The translations under genes were made by a program, and so were the position numbers. A model generated the notes under the pieces. It did no database searches, was not told where the DNA came from, and saw only the letters and a list, made by a program, of their open reading frames with translations. A DNA stretch of 64,000 nt from an uncultured Bacteroides sp. (GTDB lineage Bacteria; Bacteroidota; Bacteroidia; Bacteroidales; Bacteroidaceae). Shown in pieces: positions 58,344 to 64,000 of this stretch (the stretch's first letter is position 1; the number at the start of each line of letters is the position of its first letter). Location of the stretch: contig UQVZ01000004.1 in the NCBI GenBank assembly GCA_900544675.1, positions 1-64,000 of the forward strand. Reading direction: 5' to 3'.

Positions 58344-61160
58344 TTATTTGGTGTCGCCCGAAGTCATGCTCACCTCCACACGGTTCTTTTGTTCCTTCAG
58401 CGCTTTGGCGAATTGCTGAAGGTCGGCGCCTGTGATGCCGTTCACCAGGTCGGTATATCCAGTACCGGTGTCGATGCCTTCCCACAGGTAGTCGTATATC
58501 AAGCCCATCCAGTATCCGTTTTCTTTCTGGTTGGCTTCGTATGTCTTCAGCATGTATTCCTTCACCTTGGCAAGGTTGTCGGCGTTAGGACCGTTTGCAA
58601 TGAAGTCATTGATGCCCTTGTCTATCAACAAGCTCATGTCAGCCCGCTTCTCAGGGTCGGTATCGAAGTAAATCTGAAGCACAGCTTCCGGATTCGGATA
58701 TTTGCTGAGACTGCCTTGCACGCTTACACCGTAGGATGCGCCTTCTTCTTCACGTACAGTTGCGGTATATTCCATTGTAAGCAGTTGAGAGAGCATGCTC
58801 ATCATCAGCTTGTTTTTCAGCGTATAGTCACAGGTTCCGCTTTCGACGATAAGTACGGTCGCTTTTTCCGTCTGCAGGTCTTTGTGGAAGATGTTCTTCC
58901 ATTCTCCCTTGCGGATATCCAGTTTCGTATCGCGGAAGTTTTCCTTACGTCTGGTCGAAGGCAGTCCGCCCAAGTAAGTCTCGATAAGCGGAGTAGCGGT
59001 AACTGGATCGATGTTGCCTACGAAAATGAAAGTAAAGTCGCTGGCATCAGCAAAGCGGTCTTTATACATTTCCATTATCTTCTGGTAGTCGATTTGGTCT
59101 ACCATCTCGCTCTTGATGCGCAGGGCACGGGGATGGTTGCCATACAAAACCTTGGTTACCGTATCGCTCAGTGCTATAGCCGGATTGGCTTCCTGGTTGG
59201 CAAGCTGGGCTTTCAGGCGGTTCTTGAATGATTCGAAAGCAGCCTGGTCGGTACGCGGAGCCGTAAAGGCAAGGTAAGTAAGCTGGAGCATCGTTTCAAA
59301 GTCTTTCGGAGCGCAACTTCCGTTTACCGCTTCAGTAAGCGTACGCACCGAAGCCGAAGCCGAAGCCACTTTTCCTGCCAGTACCTTTTGCAGGTCGATG
59401 GCATTGAAGTTGCCCAGTCCGCCCAATGCGATAACATCGTCCAGTACGGCATATTGCAGGGCGTCTTTGTCTTCGAACAATGAATTACCTCCGGCACTGA
59501 ACGACTTCATCCGGATTTCATCTGCTTTGAAGGTAGTGGGTTTCAGTACCACGCGCACTCCGTTGCTCAGGGTCAGGATAGTTGATTCGAACGGACCTTC
59601 CTCGGTTTTTGTCACCTTGCCTCCGGCTGGTTTTTCTTTCATCAGCGGTTCGTTCGAAGTCTTGTCAACATAGGGTTCCAGTTCCTCTGCGCTGACTTCC
59701 GCCAATACGTTGCGGATGCTTTCTTCGGTAGGATATTTCATGCCTTCCTTGTCGGGACAGAACAGGCATACCACCCGGTTACTGTCGCTTACCAATTGCT
59801 GATAGAGTTGGTTTACGCCTTCCAGCGGGATGTTCGGCACCAGTTGGTTCATCATGGTGTATTCATATTCTACGCTCGGAAGCGGTTCTCCGTCGATGAA
59901 GTTGGATACGTATTGTGCGACAAACTGGTTGTTTTTCATCTTGTCGCGTTCGTTATACACATTTTCCAGGTTGCTCAGGTAATCGGCTTTCGCACGGGCA
60001 TATTCGCCGGCAGTGAATCCGAACCGGTGTGCCCGTTCGATTTCGCGCATCAGCGCTTTCAGTCCGCTTTCGATACCGTCTTCCTTGCAGATAGCTATTC
60101 CCGTAAACGCACGCTTTGTCTTGGCAAGGATGAAATCCATGTCTTGTGCTCCGGCATTGATGAAGGGCGGAGTAGCGGTGAGCAGAAGTTCCTGCAGACG
60201 GGCATTCAGCATGTGGCTGATGGCATAATCCATGAACGAGTAAGCCAGATACCCGACCGTCTTCTTCATCTCGGCAGGGAAGGGGTCGTGTTTGTGGAAT
60301 ACCATTACCTGATTGATTTGCTGCTCCTTGTCTTTATTGATAGAGACAATGGTCTCCTTATTGTCGGGTACAGAATAGTAGATGCGTTCTGCCGGATTTT
60401 CGGGCATCTGGATAGGGCCGAAGAGTTCCTTTATCTTGGCTTCGATTTGGTCTACGTTAACATCACCCACTACAATGATGCCTTGTTGATCGGGGCGGTA
60501 CCATTTTTCATAGTAGTCGCGCAAGGCTTGATAAGGGAAGTTGTCTACTACTTCCATTGTTCCGATAGGCAGGCGGTAGGCATATTTGCTTCCGGCAAAG
60601 ATGGTGGGGAATGCCGTTTCGTACATGCGCATCATGGCACCGGTCCGTGTGCGCCATTCTTCGTGGATGACGCCGCGTTCCTTGTCTATCTCTTTCGGGT
60701 CGAGTGTCAGGTCGTCTGCCCAGTCGTGCAAGATAAGCAGACACGAGTCGATTACGCCTTCACGGGTGACGGGAACATCGTTGATGTTGTACACCGTTTC
60801 ATCGATAGAGGTATATGCGTTCAAGTTCACGCCGAATTTCACACCGATTGACTCCAGCCAGTCGCGCAAGCTGGTTCCCGGGAAATGCTTCGTTCCGTTG
60901 AAGCACATGTGCTCCAGGAAGTGCGCCAGTCCGCGCTGGTTGTCTTCTTCCAGGATAGAACCTACTTTCTGCGCGATGTAGAAGTCGGCTTGCTTCTCGG
61001 GTAATTCATTATGACGGATGTAGTATGTCAGTCCGTTTTCCAGTTTGCCTATTCTTACATCAGGGTCGGTAGGGATAGGTGGCATCTGCTGGGCAAATGC
61101 CGTTGCCGTGCTTCCGAGGAAGAGCATGGCAACAAAGGCTTTTCTAAAGATTTTTTTCAT
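58344..61160 (-). CDS. Exported M16-family (pitrilysin/insulinase) zinc protease
   Basis: 938 residues: signal peptide (about 8-23, AFAQ), an active M16 domain with inverted zinc motif HFLEH (80-84; GLAHFLEHMCFNG), then three further M16-like domains, two of them inactive. It degrades peptides in the periplasm. Complete and in the family size range. Confidence 0.93.
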   Translation of the reverse strand: MKKIFRKAFVAMLFLGSTATAFAQQMPPIPTDPDVRIGKLENGLTYYIRHNELPEKQADFYIAQKVGSILEEDNQRGLAHFLEHMCFNGTKHFPGTSLRDWLESIGVKFGVNLNAYTSIDETVYNINDVPVTREGVIDSCLLILHDWADDLTLDPKEIDKERGVIHEEWRTRTGAMMRMYETAFPTIFAGSKYAYRLPIGTMEVVDNFPYQALRDYYEKWYRPDQQGIIVVGDVNVDQIEAKIKELFGPIQMPENPAERIYYSVPDNKETIVSINKDKEQQINQVMVFHKHDPFPAEMKKTVGYLAYSFMDYAISHMLNARLQELLLTATPPFINAGAQDMDFILAKTKRAFTGIAICKEDGIESGLKALMREIERAHRFGFTAGEYARAKADYLSNLENVYNERDKMKNNQFVAQYVSNFIDGEPLPSVEYEYTMMNQLVPNIPLEGVNQLYQQLVSDSNRVVCLFCPDKEGMKYPTEESIRNVLAEVSAEELEPYVDKTSNEPLMKEKPAGGKVTKTEEGPFESTILTLSNGVRVVLKPTTFKADEIRMKSFSAGGNSLFEDKDALQYAVLDDVIALGGLGNFNAIDLQKVLAGKVASASASVRTLTEAVNGSCAPKDFETMLQLTYLAFTAPRTDQAAFESFKNRLKAQLANQEANPAIALSDTVTKVLYGNHPRALRIKSEMVDQIDYQKIMEMYKDRFADASDFTFIFVGNIDPVTATPLIETYLGGLPSTRRKENFRDTKLDIRKGEWKNIFHKDLQTEKATVLIVESGTCDYTLKNKLMMSMLSQLLTMEYTATVREEEGASYGVSVQGSLSKYPNPEAVLQIYFDTDPEKRADMSLLIDKGINDFIANGPNADNLAKVKEYMLKTYEANQKENGYWMGLIYDYLWEGIDTGTGYTDLVNGITGADLQQFAKALKEQKNRVEVSMTSGDTK

Positions 61161-61304
61161 ACTAAAATATATAAGTTGTTAAGTTATTGGGTACTTACAT
61201 CTTGACACAGGACACACGGATTGATATGCCGACGGAAAGATAACTCTCTCCGCTGGCAAAATGCGGACATTTGTTTTTATCCGGTGCAAAACTGTGGCGG
61301 GGAA

Positions 61305-62252
61305 TCAGAGCAAACCGTTTGCCGAGAGGTAGCGTTCGGCTTCGATAGCCGCTTTACATCCGCTTCCTGCTGCTGTGATAGCCTGACGATAATGCGGGTC
61401 GGCTACATCGCCTGCCGCGAATACGCCCGGTATGCCCGTGCGTGGTGTACCCGCTTCGGTTATAATATATCCTGTTTCGTCCGTCTTTACCCATGGTTTG
61501 AAGATGTCCGAATTCGGTTTATGGCCGATGGCGAGGAAGAAGCCGTCGATAGGCACGTCATAGCGTTCCTCGTCGGGCTCGCCCAAGCGTTTCACTACAT
61601 GCATGCCTTCTACGCCGTTTTCGCCGTACAGACCGGTAGCGTTATGTTCGAACAGCACTTTGATGTTGGGGTGATTCAGTACGCGTTCTTGCATGATTTT
61701 CGATGCGCGCAAGTAGGGTTTGCGCACCACCAGGTAGACTTGTTTTGCCAGTCCGGCAAGGTAGATAGCCTCTTCGCAAGCGGTGTCGCCTCCGCCTACT
61801 ACGGCTACCGTTTTCTTGCGGTAGAAGAAACCGTCGCAAGTAGCGCAGGCGCTTACGCCCATGCCTGCATATTTCTTTTCGTCCTCCAGTCCCAGGTATT
61901 TGGCAGTAGCTCCTGTAGAGATGATGACGGTATCGGCAGATATTTCCTTGCCTTCATCGGTCTGGAATATGTAAGGTGCTTTGCTCAAATCGGCTTTGAC
62001 GATGATGCCCGGACGGATGTCCGCTCCGAATCGGATGGCTTGCTTGCGTAAGTCATCCATCAGTACGGGTCCGGTTACCCCTTCAGGATAACCCGGAAAG
62101 TTTTCTACTTCAGTTGTAATGGTGAGTTGTCCTCCAGGTTGTATACCTTCGTAGAGTACCGGTGCGAGGTTAGCACGTCCGGTATAGATAGCTGCCGTAT
62201 ATCCGGCAGGCCCTGATCCGATAATCAGGCATTTTACGTGTTCTGTTGCCAT
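61305..62252 (-). CDS. trxB: Thioredoxin reductase
   Basis: 315 residues from MATEHVKCLI. FAD-binding motif GSGPAGYTA, active-site cysteines C136 and C139 (SACATCDGFF) and NADPH-binding VVGGGDTACEEA. It reduces thioredoxin with NADPH. The longer upstream frame is not coding; a promoter with -7 TATCTTTG lies between. Confidence 0.95.
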   Translation of the reverse strand: MATEHVKCLIIGSGPAGYTAAIYTGRANLAPVLYEGIQPGGQLTITTEVENFPGYPEGVTGPVLMDDLRKQAIRFGADIRPGIIVKADLSKAPYIFQTDEGKEISADTVIISTGATAKYLGLEDEKKYAGMGVSACATCDGFFYRKKTVAVVGGGDTACEEAIYLAGLAKQVYLVVRKPYLRASKIMQERVLNHPNIKVLFEHNATGLYGENGVEGMHVVKRLGEPDEERYDVPIDGFFLAIGHKPNSDIFKPWVKTDETGYIITEAGTPRTGIPGVFAAGDVADPHYRQAITAAGSGCKAAIEAERYLSANGLL

Positions 62253-62293
62253 ATTTGTTTGTTTAGTTTTAATATTATTTTCAATCAACCGAA

Positions 62294-62324
62294 CAAAGAT
62301 AGTATATTTAACTGAAGTAACAAG
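62294..62324 (-). promoter_or_regulatory. Promoter of trxB
   Basis: Minus strand: -7 TATCTTTG (62294-62301) and -33-like CTTG (62321-62324) with 19 bases between, 42 bases before the start codon. Confidence 0.6.
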
Positions 62325-62385
62325 AGGCAGTTGTTTAATTTTTCTGATAAAGCATAGCAATCCGGCTGTAAACGGATTGGCTTTG

Positions 62386-62470
62386 GCACATAGGTACGTT
62401 AGCCGATGCACATAAGTGCGTTAGCCGATGCACATAAGTGCGTTAGCCGATGCATATAGGTGCGTTAGCC
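62386..62470. repeat. Four tandem copies of a 22-bp repeat
   Basis: The unit GATGCACATAAGTGCGTTAG plus CC occurs twice exactly and twice with changes (GGCACATAGGTACGTTAGCC at the left, GATGCATATAGGTGCGTTAG at the right). It lies between the LolA-like gene and trxB, outside both coding regions. Confidence 0.8.
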
Positions 62471-62473
62471 GTG

Positions 62474-63082
62474 TCAGCGCATATCAATCACTTCGGCTTG
62501 CGGATATTTTTTCGGGTCGAAGCGGAATGTGGCATCCGTATAAGGCTGATGCGTCTGATAATCCAGGATGCGGAACTCCTGAGTTTGCCCGTTTTCCAGC
62601 TTGATGGTGATGTAAAGCGGGTGGCAGGCATCCGACAAGACGAGTGATACCGACTGGATATCTCCTTTCTGGCGGGGCGTAAGGATGATTTCGTTTCCTG
62701 TTTTGCCCTTTATGGTATGTTTGCCTGCATAGCGGTAATGGAACAGCTCGGCATACGAATTAATCAGCGCATAGGGATTGATGCTTTGCAATTCTTCGGG
62801 CGATGGGGTGGATATGGTCACTTCTTCGTTTTGCTCTACGTAACTCCACTGGGTTGTTCCGTCGAACCAGCTTTTCACTCCGCCACATTCCAGATAGAAA
62901 CAATTCCCCTTCAGTGCCAAAGTGCCTTGCTGGGTGCCTCCGAAATAAATGCTTACTCCTCCGGCTTGCTTGTAGGCAGAAGCGGTCTTGTCCAAAATCG
63001 ATTTGGCACGGGCGTCTTCGCCGGCATATAGGGCGGTCAGGGCAAGCAGGGTAAATAAGAAATAGGTGTAGATACGTTTCAT
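62474..63082 (-). CDS. LolA-like outer-membrane lipoprotein carrier
   Basis: 202 residues: signal peptide (about 1-20), then the LolA fold with AKSILDKTASAYKQAGGVSI at the start and DIQSVSLVLSDACHPLYITI in the second half. LolA-like proteins shuttle lipoproteins through the periplasm. It lies between ftsK and trxB, as in other Bacteroidales. Confidence 0.85.
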   Translation of the reverse strand: MKRIYTYFLFTLLALTALYAGEDARAKSILDKTASAYKQAGGVSIYFGGTQQGTLALKGNCFYLECGGVKSWFDGTTQWSYVEQNEEVTISTPSPEELQSINPYALINSYAELFHYRYAGKHTIKGKTGNEIILTPRQKGDIQSVSLVLSDACHPLYITIKLENGQTQEFRILDYQTHQPYTDATFRFDPKKYPQAEVIDMR

Positions 63083-63127
63083 GTTATGTTTGTTTTTTTA
63101 GGTGACATTTCGATTATGCGCTAAGTG

Positions 63128-64000
63128 TTATTGCTTTTTCAGGTTGCTTATCCGCATGGCAAGGTCGTTTTCGTCCATACAGATTACTTCGCGTGCCTTG
63201 CTTCCGTTAGCCGGACCTACAATGCCGGCACGTTCCAGTTGGTCCATGATACGTCCGGCACGGTTATAACCGATAGAGAATTTGCGCTGGATAAGCGAAG
63301 TGGAACCCTGCTGATGGTAAATAAGCAAACGGGCAGCTTCTTCAAACAAGGGGTCGAGCCGGTTCATGTCTACATCGGCACTGCTTCCGCCTTCCGAATC
63401 GTCTTCTACTTCGGGCAAGAGGAATGCCGTCGGATAGCCTTGCTGGTGGCTGATGTAATCGACAATGCGTTCCACTTCGGGCGTATCGACAAAGGCACAC
63501 TGCACGCGGACAGGGTCGTTCCCTTGCAGATAGAGCATATCACCCTTACCGATAAGCTGCTGGGCGCCCGGCCGGTCGAGGATGGTGCGCGAGTCCATCA
63601 TGGATGCTACGCGGAATGCCACACGAGCCGGGAAGTTGGCTTTGATGGTTCCGGTGATGATGTTGGTCGTAGGTCGCTGGGTCGCGATAATGGCATGGAT
63701 ACCTACCGCACGTGCCAATTGGGCGATGCGGCAGATAGGAAGCTCGATTTCTTTACCCGCGGTCATAATCAGGTCGCCGAACTCATCGATGATGATAACG
63801 ATGTAAGGCATGAAGCGATGACCGTTTTCAGGGTTCAGCTGACGGTTGATGAACTTGGCGTTGTATTCGCGGATATTGCGGCATCCTGCCTTTTGCAAGA
63901 GGTCGTAACGGTTGTCCATCTCGATACAGAGCGAGTTGAGAGTCTGCACCACTTTGGTCACATCGGTGATGATGGCGCTGTCCGAGTCAGGCAATTTGGC
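63128..64000 (-). CDS. ftsK: DNA translocase FtsK/SpoIIIE, C-terminal part (partial)
   Basis: About 290 residues to the window edge. Visible are the Walker B region YIVIIDEFGDLIM, the IATQRPTTNIITG motif and the C-terminal winged-helix gamma domain with SLIQRKFSIGYNRAGRIMDQ. It pumps DNA at the division site. The N terminus lies beyond 64000. Confidence 0.93.
   Translation of the reverse strand, partial: AKLPDSDSAIITDVTKVVQTLNSLCIEMDNRYDLLQKAGCRNIREYNAKFINRQLNPENGHRFMPYIVIIIDEFGDLIMTAGKEIELPICRIAQLARAVGIHAIIATQRPTTNIITGTIKANFPARVAFRVASMMDSRTILDRPGAQQLIGKGDMLYLQGNDPVRVQCAFVDTPEVERIVDYISHQQGYPTAFLLPEVEDDSEGGSSADVDMNRLDPLFEEAARLLIYHQQGSTSLIQRKFSIGYNRAGRIMDQLERAGIVGPANGSKAREVICMDENDLAMRISNLKKQ

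Noticed and set aside
58341..59231. Plus-strand frame of 296 codons in the M16 protease gene
   Set aside because: Antisense shadow of a complete, well-recognised protease gene.
62386..62470. Possible CRISPR array
   Set aside because: The 22-bp units are contiguous without spacers and no cas genes are present, so this is a simple tandem repeat.

Overview
The window looks like a Bacteroidales chromosome segment (Bacteroides, Phocaeicola or a close relative). Promoters match the Bacteroides -7 element TAnnTTTG, the conjugation genes are of the Bacteroides Tra type (TraE/TraF-like small membrane proteins, a TraG ATPase, TraJ, TraK, TraM, TraN), and the chromosomal genes and gene order fit this group. 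No tRNA, rRNA or CRISPR array was seen.

Layout. (1) Positions 1-2162: accessory genes of an integrative conjugative element (ICE): the start of an unknown gene, a TetR regulator with a likely operator, and a GNAT-acetyltransferase toxin-antitoxin-like pair. (2) Positions 2222-12238 and 31565-46894: the ICE itself, read right to left: tyrosine integrase, two unknown proteins, two excisionase-like DNA-binding proteins, a RepA-like ATPase, a primase, then a long transfer operon running from small membrane proteins and the TraG/VirB4 ATPase through traJ, traK, traM and traN to a coupling protein and a lysozyme. No relaxase for the ICE lies inside the window, so the element probably continues to the left. 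Its right end lies in the gap after the 3' end of mnmE. (3) Positions 12239-31571: a second mobile element of 19,333 bp inserted inside traJ. Removing it together with one copy of the 7-bp core CCACCAG rejoins traJ in frame to 377 codons. (4) Positions 47123-64000: ordinary chromosome (mnmE, msrC, uridine phosphorylase, floA/nfeD, ttcA, an NlpC/P60 lipoprotein, an ABC transporter, an M16 protease, trxB, a LolA-like protein, ftsK).

The inner element carries two tandem tyrosine integrases, a type I restriction-modification operon, a MOBP-type relaxase with accessory mobilization genes, and small DNA-binding proteins. The restriction operon is unusual in two ways. Between hsdR and hsdM sit a complete agmatine-deiminase-family enzyme and a GIY-YIG nuclease-like protein, both visibly richer in A+T than their neighbours. 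Downstream of hsdM and an ORF6N/phospholipase-D-like gene, the specificity locus is a shufflon: one expressed hsdS, one full-length silent hsdS in the opposite orientation, two silent half-hsdS cassettes, four sets of inverted repeats and a dedicated tyrosine recombinase. Two first-half and four second-half target-recognition domains could give up to eight specificities.

How the parts fit together (inference): the inner element appears to be a mobilizable passenger that could travel with, or borrow the transfer machinery of, its host ICE, yet it breaks a core transfer gene of that ICE. Precise excision would restore traJ, so the passenger may act as a switch on ICE transfer while bringing a phase-variable defence locus.
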